Below are positions 35,463 through 43,170 of a stretch of DNA of 64,000 nucleotides, in pieces. The DNA comes from Mesorhizobium japonicum MAFF 303099 (GTDB taxonomy: Bacteria; Pseudomonadota; Alphaproteobacteria; Rhizobiales; Rhizobiaceae). Every line of letters begins with the position of its first letter. Within the stretch, counting starts at the first letter, position 1. The translations under genes were made by a program, and so were the position numbers. Under the pieces are notes generated by a model. The model was not told where the DNA came from. It saw nothing but the letters and a program-made list of their open reading frames with translations, and did no database searches. The stretch lies in assembly GCF_000009625.1 (NCBI RefSeq), contig NC_002678.2, forward strand, positions 310,001 through 374,000, in the 5' to 3' direction.

Positions 35463-35672
35463 TCAAGCCGCTTCCTTTCCCACTGTGGAGCGGAGGCCGA
35501 GTTGCAGGGCAACCGGCGCGACCGGCACAACAATCTTTCGACCAATGCGGATTGTGGGAATGTCGCCGCGTCTGGCGGCGTCGTATGAGCCGTTGCGGCT
35601 CAGCCCGAAAAAAAGAGCCCCTGCATCAGTTATTGAAATCGTAGGGCGGCTTAACGCGTCTTCCAATGTCAT
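35463..35672 (-). CDS. Small HTH protein, excisionase or Cro-like candidate
   Basis: I start it at ATG 35672, with AGGA upstream; the frame is open from 35876. The 69-residue product has an AlpA/MerR-like helix-turn-helix (ITDAGALFFGLSRNGSYDAA) followed by an R-I-G-R-K-I-V-V wing. It is the first gene of the leftward early operon and is divergent from the RHH and integrase genes, a typical place for Xis or Cro. Confidence 0.7.
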   Translation of the reverse strand: MTLEDALSRPTISITDAGALFFGLSRNGSYDAARRGDIPTIRIGRKIVVPVAPVALQLGLRSTVGKEAA

Positions 35673-35869
35673 AGCGCCTGTCCTGCTTTTGTTCCGTGAT
35701 TTGATCATCCAAAGCACTGCAATAATAGTACATCCTGCGAGTCGGTGGTTCAAGGGTCCGCCAGCGATATCTTGTGGTTTCCCCAAGGTATTGCACGCAA
35801 TCCACGGGTTTTTCTTGCCATGTAGGCGGCCACGGTGTAGCGCTGTGGCATTATATGGGAGTGCTAGGT

Positions 35870-36442
35870 ATGGCAAAAGACGTCACGCGGGGCGGGAAAA
35901 GCGAGACACTCACCATCCGGTTGGACCCAAAGACGCGGTTCATTCTGGAGTACCTTTCCAGACTGAAGGGACAGAACATTACTACAGTGGTTGAGCGCGC
36001 GATTGTTGCCGCCGCTTCACAGGAAATGGTTCCTGATCCGCAGTGGCCCGACCAGCCAGACGGGTGGCAGCGCTTTTGGGATGTTAGTGATGGATGTCGT
36101 GCGCTGCGAATGGCAGAGCGCGCAGAGTTCTTCCCAACCTATGAGGAGGAACGACGCTTGGCTTTTGCGAAAAGTCATTGGCCGTTTTTTTACAGCTCCG
36201 AAGACAGGGCGCGTTTCGTCAATCACTATATCGACGTTCTATGGCCTCGGATCGATGAGTTCATCCAGATTTATGATGACCAAAAACAGAGCGATTATTT
36301 TGCCGCCGGCAAGGCCATGCAGGCGGCGCTTAGGGCGGCGCAACTTGCTGCTCCAGAATGGCCGATCCCAGCAAAAACCAAACCGCCAGAAAAACCAAAA
36401 CCTGCGCCAAACCGCGAACTCGATGACGAAATCCCGTTCTGA
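35870..36442 (+). CDS. Ribbon-helix-helix protein upstream of integrase
   Basis: I start it at ATG 35870, with GGGAG eight bases before; the frame is open from 35774. The 190-residue product has an N-terminal CopG-like ribbon-helix-helix (SETLTIRLDPKTRFILEYLS, then TTVVERAI), a helical middle and a Pro/Lys-rich tail ending DDEIPF. That acidic-aromatic ending resembles, only loosely, single-strand-binding protein tips. It lies 12 bp before the integrase gene and probably regulates integration or the divergent early promoter. Confidence 0.72.
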   Translation: MAKDVTRGGKSETLTIRLDPKTRFILEYLSRLKGQNITTVVERAIVAAASQEMVPDPQWPDQPDGWQRFWDVSDGCRALRMAERAEFFPTYEEERRLAFAKSHWPFFYSSEDRARFVNHYIDVLWPRIDEFIQIYDDQKQSDYFAAGKAMQAALRAAQLAAPEWPIPAKTKPPEKPKPAPNRELDDEIPF

Positions 36443-36454
36443 GGACAAGAGTAT

Positions 36455-37654
36455 ATGAAAGGCCATATCCGCGAGCGCAGCCCAGGCCATTGGGCAATCG
36501 TCCTCGATGTCGGCGAGGTCGACCCGAAGACCGGCAAGAAGAAACGCAAGTGGCACAGCTTCACCGGAACGAAGCGTGAGGCTCAGAAAGAATGCTCTCG
36601 CCTCATTACCGTTCTTGATCAAGGGCTCTATGTCGAGCCGACAAAGCAGACCGTCGCCGAGTTTCTTAACGAATGGCTTGCGTTCGTCAAGCCGTCTGTC
36701 GCGCCAAAAACCCATGAGCGCTACACCGAGATTTGCCGGAAAGGCCTGTCGCCGCTCATCGGCAACGTGATCCTGTCCAAGCTGAAAACCGATCGAATAG
36801 ATGCAGCCTTCACCACGGCGTTGACGGCGCCACGCGTCGACCACCGCACGAAGAAGGATCAGCGCGAGCCGCTTCCGCCACTGGCGCCTCGCACAGTCCA
36901 CCACTACCGACGGGTGCTCGTGAAGGCCTTGGGCCAGGCCGTGACCTGGGAACGGCTATCGCGCAATCCGGCCACTGCGACAACGCCGCCCAAGGTCGAG
37001 AGGCAGAAGATGCTCGCCTACGACGTCGGCCAGACAGCGACGCTGCTTGAAACTCTTCGGCCGACGCGGATGTTTGTCCCGGTTCTGTTGGCCGTGACCT
37101 GCGGCCTGCGGCGGGGCGAGATCCTTGCGCTTCGTTGGCGCCATCTGGAGCTTGGAGACAATCGTCGGCAGATGTCGATTGAAGAGAGCGCCGAGCAGAC
37201 CGCCGACGGCGTACGCTACAAAGAACCGAAGAGCGGCCGGGCCAGGACGGTGGCGCTCTCTGCCAGCACTGTCGCCGAACTGAAGGCGCACCGCGCGCGG
37301 CAGGCCGAGGAGCAGTTGCGCCTCGGTATTCGTCCGGACGCCGACAGCTTCGTTGTGGCTCAGGTCGACGGCCAGCCCTTACAGCCGCGGTCGTTGACCC
37401 ATGAGTGGGTCCGCGTCCTTGGCAAGACCTCCCTACCCCGCATCCGCTTCCATGACCTTCGGCACACCCACGCGACACAGATGCTTTCGGCCGGCGTTCA
37501 CCCGAAGATTGCCAGCGAGCGCCTGGGCCACTCCAACATCGGGATCACGCTGGACCTCTACTCGCATGTCATGCCCGGAATGCAGGCCGACGCGGCAGAG
37601 CAAGTTGACGTGGCATTGCAGGCGGCTATAAGCAGCGAGCGAAAAGGCAAATAG
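36455..37654 (+). CDS. int: Prophage tyrosine integrase
   Basis: A 399-residue tyrosine recombinase. Residues 1-60 form the arm-type DNA-binding domain, 65-165 the SAM-like core-binding domain, and 190-390 the catalytic domain with R219, K259, H333, R336, H359 and the nucleophile Y369. It is transcribed toward attR, whose core begins 73 bp past its stop. It should catalyse recombination within the 40-bp tRNA-Ser core, which covers the anticodon loop. Confidence 0.95.
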   Translation: MKGHIRERSPGHWAIVLDVGEVDPKTGKKKRKWHSFTGTKREAQKECSRLITVLDQGLYVEPTKQTVAEFLNEWLAFVKPSVAPKTHERYTEICRKGLSPLIGNVILSKLKTDRIDAAFTTALTAPRVDHRTKKDQREPLPPLAPRTVHHYRRVLVKALGQAVTWERLSRNPATATTPPKVERQKMLAYDVGQTATLLETLRPTRMFVPVLLAVTCGLRRGEILALRWRHLELGDNRRQMSIEESAEQTADGVRYKEPKSGRARTVALSASTVAELKAHRARQAEEQLRLGIRPDADSFVVAQVDGQPLQPRSLTHEWVRVLGKTSLPRIRFHDLRHTHATQMLSAGVHPKIASERLGHSNIGITLDLYSHVMPGMQADAAEQVDVALQAAISSERKGK

Positions 37655-37656
37655 TT

Positions 37657-37676
37657 GCAAAGTGCGTAGCAAAGTG
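37657..37676. promoter_or_regulatory. Candidate integrase arm-type sites
   Basis: The octamer GCAAAGTG occurs twice, 12 bp apart (37657-37664 and 37669-37676), in the short space between int and the att core. Repeated short boxes beside a core are typical arm sites of phage integrases. Confidence 0.45.
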
Positions 37677-37726
37677 GTTTTTCGGCCCCGGCGCCGGCAA
37701 ACAAAAGCGCAATGATTGCAACTAGT

Positions 37727-37766
37727 TGGAGGGATGGCCGAGCGGTTTAAGGCACCGGTCTTGAAA
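37727..37766. repeat. attR core within tRNA-Ser(UGA)
   Basis: Identical over 40 bases to 89-128. The phage-borne copy of the tRNA 5' half here joins the chromosomal 3' half, restoring a complete gene. Confidence 0.95.
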
Positions 37767-37817
37767 ACCGGCGTGGGCGCAAGTTCACCGTGGGTTCGAA
37801 TCCCACTCCCTCCGCCA
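37728..37817 (+). tRNA. tRNA-Ser (UGA)
   Basis: A 90-base tRNA with a paired acceptor stem (GGAGGGA/TCCCTCC), anticodon stem CCGGT/ACCGG with loop CTTGAAA (anticodon TGA, 37762-37764), a long class II variable arm, T-arm GTGGG-TTCGAAT-CCCAC and encoded CCA. Its 5' half comes from the phage attP and its 3' half from the host. The upstream region is therefore phage DNA, and its native promoter is left at 36-63. Confidence 0.97.
37804..37817. repeat. Island left att site (tRNA 3' end)
   Basis: The last 14 bases of tRNA-Ser including CCA. Identical to 49649-49662; the sequences diverge immediately outside. Confidence 0.85.
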
Positions 37818-37893
37818 AGTCAACCGGAAATCGTGCTTTTTAAGGATTTCTGGGTTCTTAGATAGCCAAACGACTAGCCAAATTGCAAAAGTG

Positions 37894-38760
37894 CTACCCA
37901 GATGCCGTCGGCTCACTGATTTTTGCACGGATCGTTTCAACGAGCTCTTCTACCCTAGAGGCCTTCACGCAATAGCCTAGGTGTAGCATCATTTGGGTTT
38001 GCGCTATCTGATCGCTCGTCGGCACCGGAACCGGAACGATTTTGCCTGTCGCTGTCATACTTGGACCGGAATGCAAAACGCCTAAGAAATAGACTTGCGG
38101 CTGAGCCAGCATGGTTACACCGCCGCTGCCGTCCGGCAGCATGTTTTCAAAAAAAGCAAAAACCGGCGATCCTGAGGATCCACCAAAGGCTGCAATGTCC
38201 ACGACAAAGTTGGTCTCGCCGCGATAATCGGTCAAGTAGTTCACGGCGAGGATTCCTCGGCGCACGACCGGAAGATTGTTCTTCTCATCCATGATTCCAC
38301 TTGGGAACCCAACCATTAGGACGCTCGTGGCGGCATGCAGGATTGCTTGGATGTTGTCCGGTGCGATGGTTTCGCGACCAAGCAGTAGATTGAATATCTC
38401 TTTGCCTTGTCCTCGCATCGCTTCCACAATTGGCTGTATCGGAATCGCAGCCAAGTCCACGGTTGGATCGGGGTGCTCAAAGATTGGCAATTGGTTCTTT
38501 GTCAATCTGAACGTGTTTGCCGGTCCAAAAACCCTCTTCCCCTGATTATCGAGCAGTGCAAAATCGAACTCCAACCACTCCTTTCCGACAAGCACGTGCT
38601 TATTTGAAACGATCAAAGGTACGTTTCCCGCCCCCTCCCGAAAATGATAGAAGAAACCTGTTCCCTTATGGACAGCTTGTGGATTGGCGACGTCGCCGGC
38701 GCGGATACGAACGACGGTATAGGGCAGAGCGGTAATTCCGGTCGTCTGGGTTTGGTCGTA
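37894..38760 (-). CDS. Trypsin-like serine protease (PA clan)
   Basis: I start it at ATG 38760, with AAGGA upstream; the frame is open from 38835. The 288-residue product has the S1 triad: H56 in SNKHV, D103 in PTVDLAAI, S197 in GGSSGSPVF, with a GTGFFYHF strand at the start. There is no signal peptide, so it is probably cytoplasmic, unlike most trypsin-like exoproteases. It is 12 bp from the zinc-finger gene 38772-39311 and forms an operon with it. Cytoplasmic trypsin-like proteases on mobile elements often belong to defence modules; that role is inference. Confidence 0.85.
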   Translation of the reverse strand, partial: YDQTQTTGITALPYTVVRIRAGDVANPQAVHKGTGFFYHFREGAGNVPLIVSNKHVLVGKEWLEFDFALLDNQGKRVFGPANTFRLTKNQLPIFEHPDPTVDLAAIPIQPIVEAMRGQGKEIFNLLLGRETIAPDNIQAILHAATSVLMVGFPSGIMDEKNNLPVVRRGILAVNYLTDYRGETNFVVDIAAFGGSSGSPVFAFFENMLPDGSGGVTMLAQPQVYFLGVLHSGPSMTATGKIVPVPVPTSDQIAQTQMMLHLGYCVKASRVEELVETIRAKISEPTASG

Positions 38761-38771
38761 CATTTCTGTCC

Positions 38772-39311
38772 TTAATTCCTCGGCAGTTTGTGGATTTCTA
38801 ACCTGACCGGCCCTCCTCGATCGCAACCGGTGCAAAATAGCGCTCTCTCTACCGTGCTGAAAAGCGCGGCCTCGCCGTAGCGCTTAATCAACGCGGCGGG
38901 CTTCACCTCGGCATGGTGCGAACAATTCTTGCACCACGCGCGCAGTTTGTGCCATTCGCGCAGATCGCCAAGCGCCACGTCTTGGCCGGCATGCACGCTG
39001 CCATCAACGATGGTCTGAGGCGGAACTTTCGGCTCGCCCGGCGTGATGATTTTTTCCATCACATGCCGGCTGTTGTAGTGGATCAGCACCATTCCGGGAC
39101 GACGACGAATAGCCGCCTGCCACGCCGCTTGGCTGATGAAAGAATCTGGAGATCGGCAGATGGTCTCAACGAGGTTCTTCTCCTCGCGGTCCCAAACCTC
39201 GATACGGAAATTGTCCTCTGCCGTCTGTGCCATAGCTTCGCCGGCCAGCGCCAAAGCGCCTCGCCATTGCCCATCCTTCTCAAAGCCGATCAAGGCAGAG
39301 ATAGGGAACAT
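38772..39311 (-). CDS. Zinc-finger protein paired with protease
   Basis: A 179-residue product. The N-terminal 90 residues are alpha/beta with no recognised fold. The C-terminal part has CKNC and CTGC knuckles about 40 residues apart around a helix, a zinc ribbon like that in many small rhizobial proteins. It is the first gene of the two-gene unit with the protease and could be its substrate, sensor or regulator. Confidence 0.7.
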   Translation of the reverse strand: MFPISALIGFEKDGQWRGALALAGEAMAQTAEDNFRIEVWDREEKNLVETICRSPDSFISQAAWQAAIRRRPGMVLIHYNSRHVMEKIITPGEPKVPPQTIVDGSVHAGQDVALGDLREWHKLRAWCKNCSHHAEVKPAALIKRYGEAALFSTVERALFCTGCDRGGPVRLEIHKLPRN

Positions 39312-39410
39312 TTTCCAAGGCGGTCAAGGGGGGCATGACTTTTTTGTTCTTATTTTGTTCGCCCATCAACATGAGGACCGGATTGCTATGAGCCACAAGC
39401 AGGCGGCGAC

Positions 39411-39734
39411 CTAATTGCAGAAGGTGGAGTTTCCAATTTTCTGGCAATTCGTCCCATCGCTGAAAAAGGTAGAATTGCCGATGCGTTGGGACGTTGTGCC
39501 GTCACTGAAAAATGTCGAGTTGCCAACTCGCTGCGACGTCGTTCCATCACTGTAGAATGTTGAGCTGCCAATTTGCTGCGACGTCGTGCCATCACTGTAA
39601 AATGTCGAGTTGCCAACTCGATTTGCACTTAGCCCATTGGAACAGAACGTCGAATTACCAATCGTATTGCATGTTTGCGCAAAAACAGGCGCGCTAGCCA
39701 TCGACACGCACAGACAGATCAACAGCGCTCGCAT
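39411..39734 (-). CDS. Secreted 15-residue tandem-repeat protein
   Basis: A 107-residue product with a signal peptide (cleavage near VFAQ) and then about 5.5 copies of a 15-residue unit, IGNSTFxSDGTTSQR. Cys replace repeat residues at both ends (CNTIGNSTFCS, NCQKIGNSTFCN). The DNA repeats in 45-bp units. The regular unit suggests a small beta-solenoid closed by disulphides. Proteins of this type occur in rhizobia without assigned function. Confidence 0.75.
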   Translation of the reverse strand: MRALLICLCVSMASAPVFAQTCNTIGNSTFCSNGLSANRVGNSTFYSDGTTSQQIGSSTFYSDGTTSQRVGNSTFFSDGTTSQRIGNSTFFSDGTNCQKIGNSTFCN

Positions 39735-39873
39735 ATTAACCTCCCCAATAAACCCGGCCCAATTCTATAGCACGGTCGCAGCGGCATTCAATCTGACGCA
39801 AGCCAATTCGACAGCGGATTCGACAACAAAGTAAAGAAGGCGCATTGTGGCTTTGGCGCTGGGGGGTGCCTTG

Positions 39874-40212
39874 ATGAAGTGGCGTTTGTATTTTGTCGTG
39901 ATGACTCTGGCTGTCACGTCCGGCTGTGCTGCCGACTATTTGAACAACTATGACACGGTGACGCTTGCATCTGGTGATGCAAATCACACGAATTCGCTTC
40001 TGCAAACCGTCGATCCTTTCAACCCCAACAGCAACAACACGCATATCGAAGGTGACGGCCAACGCATCGTTGGCGTGGTTCAACGGTACAGATCGCCGAT
40101 CTCTGCCGGTGGCGGCTATTCCGGCAACTGCCCGACCGATAACAGCGTGGCGGCTGATGGCTCACATTGCGGCAAGCGATCCGCTGAAAGCCGTCCAGGC
40201 GGTGCAATGTGA
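39874..40212 (+). CDS. Small lipoprotein coupled to nuclease
   Basis: I start it at ATG 39874; the frame is open from 39847. The 112-residue product has a lipobox (VTSGC) at about residue 18 and a polar mature part (YLNNYDTVTL, DPFNPNSNNT, EGDGQR). The stop overlaps the nuclease start by 4 bp, so the two are coupled. I recall similar lipoproteins beside plasmid conjugation-type genes, but the function is unknown. Confidence 0.72.
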   Translation: MKWRLYFVVMTLAVTSGCAADYLNNYDTVTLASGDANHTNSLLQTVDPFNPNSNNTHIEGDGQRIVGVVQRYRSPISAGGGYSGNCPTDNSVAADGSHCGKRSAESRPGGAM

Positions 40213-41066
40213 GCGGCATCGACAGATCGCGCTACGACAATCGCTCTGACCAATGGCGGCGGCGCACTGGCGCGAAGCGCTCGCGCGCCAGAAGATGGGC
40301 AAGCGTGCCGCTTCGCCTCGTGCTGGTGACGGTAGCCGCGGCTTCTGCCTTGGCAACGCAATTCGTCATGCACAACGGCGGATCGCTGCCGGAAATCAAT
40401 CTGCAAAACCTGATCAAGCCAAAGCCAGTAGCCATTTCCGGCGTGGCGTCAGTCATCGACGGCGACACAATTGAGATGCACGGGCAGCGGGTCCGCTTCA
40501 ACGGAATCGATGCACCGGAGAGCGCCCAATATTGCGACGACGCAAAGGGCTTCGAATATCCCTGCGGCCGACGTTCTGCCGAAGCTCTGGACGGCTTCCT
40601 AGCAGCCTCCAAGCCCGTCCAGTGCGCATTCGTCACATGGGATCGCTACGGGCGCTTCGTCGGCGACTGCACGCGAGCTGACGGCTCCAGCGTGGCCGCA
40701 TGGATGGTTGAACACGGTCAGGCGCTTGATTGGCCTAAATACAGCAACGGCGCATATGCAGCGCAACAGGCGAAAGCCAAGGCGGCAAAGGTTGGTTTGT
40801 GGATAGGATCGTTTCAGGCGCCATGGGACTGGCGAGCGCAACATAGTGACGATGCACAAACGCCAACTGCACCGCTTTTTGCGACCGGCAACGGCAACCC
40901 CGGTTGCAACATCAAAGGCAACATCTCGGCGAGCGGTGAACGCATCTACCATTTGCCGGGACAGAAATACTACGCCGTGACCGTCATTAGCCAAAACAAG
41001 GGCGAAAGGTGGTTCTGCTCGGAAGCGGAAGCCGTTGCGGCCGGCTGGCGGCGATCGAAACGTTAG
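40209..41066 (+). CDS. Membrane-anchored staphylococcal-nuclease-like protein
   Basis: A 285-residue product: basic N-terminus, membrane segment at about 33-52, SNase fold at about 76-205 and a Cys-containing C-terminal domain (CNIKGNIS, HLPGQKYY, ERWFCSEAEA, AGWRR). The catalytic residues match the SNase set: D86, R96, D101, E104 and R149. It should cut DNA or RNA with calcium, anchored in the inner membrane facing the periplasm. It overlaps the lipoprotein gene by 4 bp. Confidence 0.88.
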   Translation: MSGIDRSRYDNRSDQWRRRTGAKRSRARRWASVPLRLVLVTVAAASALATQFVMHNGGSLPEINLQNLIKPKPVAISGVASVIDGDTIEMHGQRVRFNGIDAPESAQYCDDAKGFEYPCGRRSAEALDGFLAASKPVQCAFVTWDRYGRFVGDCTRADGSSVAAWMVEHGQALDWPKYSNGAYAAQQAKAKAAKVGLWIGSFQAPWDWRAQHSDDAQTPTAPLFATGNGNPGCNIKGNISASGERIYHLPGQKYYAVTVISQNKGERWFCSEAEAVAAGWRRSKR

Positions 41067-41082
41067 CGGAAGGCATTCAACT

Positions 41083-41436
41083 ATGAAACCTCACGTTAGA
41101 GCAGCCGTTGCGGCGATTGCATTAAGCCATTCGTCCGGTCGCAACGTGTCATCTGTTTACTCATATTCGGAATTGAAATACGTCAACATCGATGCGTCGG
41201 TGCAAGGGAACGTCGTTGACGCTTACGACTACAATAACAGTTGCCATATCGACGGAACGCTTCCGAGCCTCTACCACTACGGTCAGAACAGTCATATTGA
41301 CCTTCAGCCGCAATCAGGCGGCCAATATGACGGCTACGACTATGGGAGCAACTCCCATTTCGAACTAACGGTGAGCGGCAACAGTGCCGAGCTTTACGAC
41401 TACGGCGAGGGCGGATTCTTCTCTTTCTCGACTTGA
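41083..41436 (+). CDS. Repeat protein with YDYG motifs
   Basis: I start it at ATG 41083, with GGAAGG upstream. The 117-residue product has about four imperfect units ending in YDYG or HYG and a S-H-(F/I)-(E/D)-L core, about 22 residues each. No clear signal peptide beyond a weakly hydrophobic start (AAVAAIALS). The regular repeats suggest a beta-solenoid. It follows the nuclease by 16 bp and is probably co-transcribed. Confidence 0.65.
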   Translation: MKPHVRAAVAAIALSHSSGRNVSSVYSYSELKYVNIDASVQGNVVDAYDYNNSCHIDGTLPSLYHYGQNSHIDLQPQSGGQYDGYDYGSNSHFELTVSGNSAELYDYGEGGFFSFST

Positions 41437-41577
41437 TCGCCCATTTCGCCCGTCGATATTGGCGGAAGACTGGACCGCCATTTTCCCTGATTTTGCTACT
41501 GTATTTGAGGCAATTAGCCAAACGGCATGGCCATAGTCGCGCTTGATGCCATACCTCACTGCCTAGGAGGCAGCCAG

Positions 41578-42225
41578 TTAGGAGTAACCGCGACGGTGAA
41601 TCTCATGGTGGCGGCCAATTTTTTCCGGCAAGACCATCTCCACGCCATCGTGATTTATCCAAGCGCCCAACAACACCAACTGCGTTCCAGTTGGCGCGCA
41701 AAGTCCTCTACCATCTGCGCCGGTCTGACGTGCTGCCGCTTCCCATCGAGCTATCTCCAAATCCCAGCTGTTACAGTGGACCGTCATTTCATCGATCCAT
41801 ACCTTGGAAGACAGACCATCGATCGAGTCGGACGCCGACCGTTGATCTGGATCATTTGCCGGCAAACGTTCGCTTTCGAATGCCCGTAGGACCGTTGGGC
41901 GAAGCATCTTTGTCATAAGGGAATTCGCGCAACGGCCTAAGTCGGCATCAATAAGAAATTGAGCGCGAATGCCGCAAGGTCCATTGAAGAACCAGTCAAA
42001 GGCTAAAGGAGGCACAGAGAACACACACTTGATACGCCAGCAATTTTTTAAGCGCTCGTCGTTTGCATGCTGTTTGCTCGGTGGCGAGCTAAGTAAAATA
42101 TTACGACAGATTGACTCCACTATTTCTTGGAACGGAGGCGACGCTTCGAGCGTGGCCCGCCGCTGCTCATTGACCTCCGAGCGAAAATGCCATTCATCTG
42201 ACCTCTTAAAACGAATTGAACTCAT
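41578..42225 (-). CDS. Hypothetical protein of the island
   Basis: A 215-residue soluble product with Trp/Cys-rich stretches (FDWFFNGPCGI, MTVHCNSWDLEI). No family is recognised. It faces the nuclease cluster convergently and is AT-richer than the chromosome. It could be structural, regulatory or a toxin; nothing in the sequence decides. Confidence 0.6.
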   Translation of the reverse strand: MSSIRFKRSDEWHFRSEVNEQRRATLEASPPFQEIVESICRNILLSSPPSKQHANDERLKNCWRIKCVFSVPPLAFDWFFNGPCGIRAQFLIDADLGRCANSLMTKMLRPTVLRAFESERLPANDPDQRSASDSIDGLSSKVWIDEMTVHCNSWDLEIARWEAAARQTGADGRGLCAPTGTQLVLLGAWINHDGVEMVLPEKIGRHHEIHRRGYS

Positions 42226-42238
42226 TCGAACGGCGCGG

Positions 42239-42751
42239 TCAGGTGTCGCCCTGTGAATGAATCCAGGTGGCCGAGTAGTCAGTTTTTAGCCCTTTGACAA
42301 TTGCCTCCAGCTTGGAATCACCAAGGTCCGCCCATGGCAACTTGCCATTCGGATCCTTAGGTTCTAGTTGTCCAATTTTCTTCACAATGCCGTCTGTTTC
42401 TTCCTGCGTTAGAGGAACACCGGTACAATCAGCCAGTACCCGGACCGCCCAAGCTCGTATACCTTCGGGTGTCGATTTGTCGTTGACATAGGTAAGGGCA
42501 AGCTTCGCCATTTCGACACGGTTCGTTGCTTTGGCGGCGTCGATCGATGCTTGAGCGGCTTGTTTTGCAGTTTGCACTGCCGCATCGGCTTGTGTCTTTG
42601 CCGATTCTATGGCGGCATCTGCTTGCTGCTTCGCAACGGCTACCGCACTCGTGGCTGCATAATTCGCAGTGAAGTACGACCCTACCAGAGCAAGCGCTGC
42701 GGACCCCAATGTAACAAACCAACCGGGACCGCTTGTTTTCGCGTCCGCCAT
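42239..42751 (-). CDS. Membrane-anchored coiled-coil protein
   Basis: A 170-residue product with one N-terminal membrane segment (FVTLGSAALALVGSYFTA), a coiled coil of repeated QADAAIESAKT-like units (about 40-75) and a C-terminal helical domain with TPEGIRAWAVRVLADC. The C-terminal part suggests a signal or docking domain. It lies 13 bp from the 41578-42225 gene. Confidence 0.65.
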   Translation of the reverse strand: MADAKTSGPGWFVTLGSAALALVGSYFTANYAATSAVAVAKQQADAAIESAKTQADAAVQTAKQAAQASIDAAKATNRVEMAKLALTYVNDKSTPEGIRAWAVRVLADCTGVPLTQEETDGIVKKIGQLEPKDPNGKLPWADLGDSKLEAIVKGLKTDYSATWIHSQGDT

Positions 42752-42879
42752 AGGACTGCCCTCCCCTCAACGATGATCGGATAAATTATACTGAGCCTGA
42801 GGATTAAAGCTATGGCTAAAGCAGGACAGTTGAATATTCATCGGCAGAAGAGACATTCCATCCGAAACTGTGGTTGGAA

Positions 42880-43170
42880 TTATCCGACCCAGTCGCGCCA
42901 CTTGCCTAGCGCATTTTCCGGGGTATCGGTCGGACTGATTGCATCCACGCTTGCCATTAGTTCGAAGAGTTTCTCAATCAATGCCGCGCCGTCCGCTGTG
43001 AGCGAATACGCGTATTTAGCAACCGGATCGGACAGCATCCCTAGCGTGATGTTGAAGGCCTCAAGGAACGCCAATTGATCGCGGCTCAATCGCTTCGAAA
43101 ACTGCCGGTTCAGTCCCGGTGCTAATGCGTCCAGCCGTTTAGCCAGGGCGACGCGTTGGGATTGGCGCAT
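42880..43170 (-). CDS. Small helical protein after DUF5681-like gene
   Basis: A 96-residue helical product. Its ATG overlaps the stop of the DUF5681-like gene by one base, so the two are coupled. No family recognised; in a satellite it could act with the upstream protein in packaging. Confidence 0.6.
   Translation of the reverse strand: MRQSQRVALAKRLDALAPGLNRQFSKRLSRDQLAFLEAFNITLGMLSDPVAKYAYSLTADGAALIEKLFELMASVDAISPTDTPENALGKWRDWVG

Larger units (their letters stand above)
89..37766. mobile_element. Complete podovirus-like prophage in tRNA-Ser(UGA)
   Basis: The ends are fixed by a 40-bp exact direct repeat (89-128 and 37727-37766), so the excised genome should be 37,638 bp. It carries a tyrosine integrase at the right end, regulatory and replication-type genes at 31-36 kb, leftward packaging, head and tail genes from 30 to 10 kb, a lysis cassette at 7.2-9.6 kb and accessory genes at 0.4-7 kb. 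A P22-type portal and gp3-like small terminase, with no sheath, tube or tape-measure gene, indicate a short-tailed phage. I see no frameshift or deletion in the structural genes, so it may be inducible. Confidence 0.93.

Noticed and set aside
39411..39734. CRISPR-like array from regular 45-bp repeats
   Set aside because: The repeats are contiguous without spacers and encode an in-frame 15-residue protein repeat with a signal peptide.
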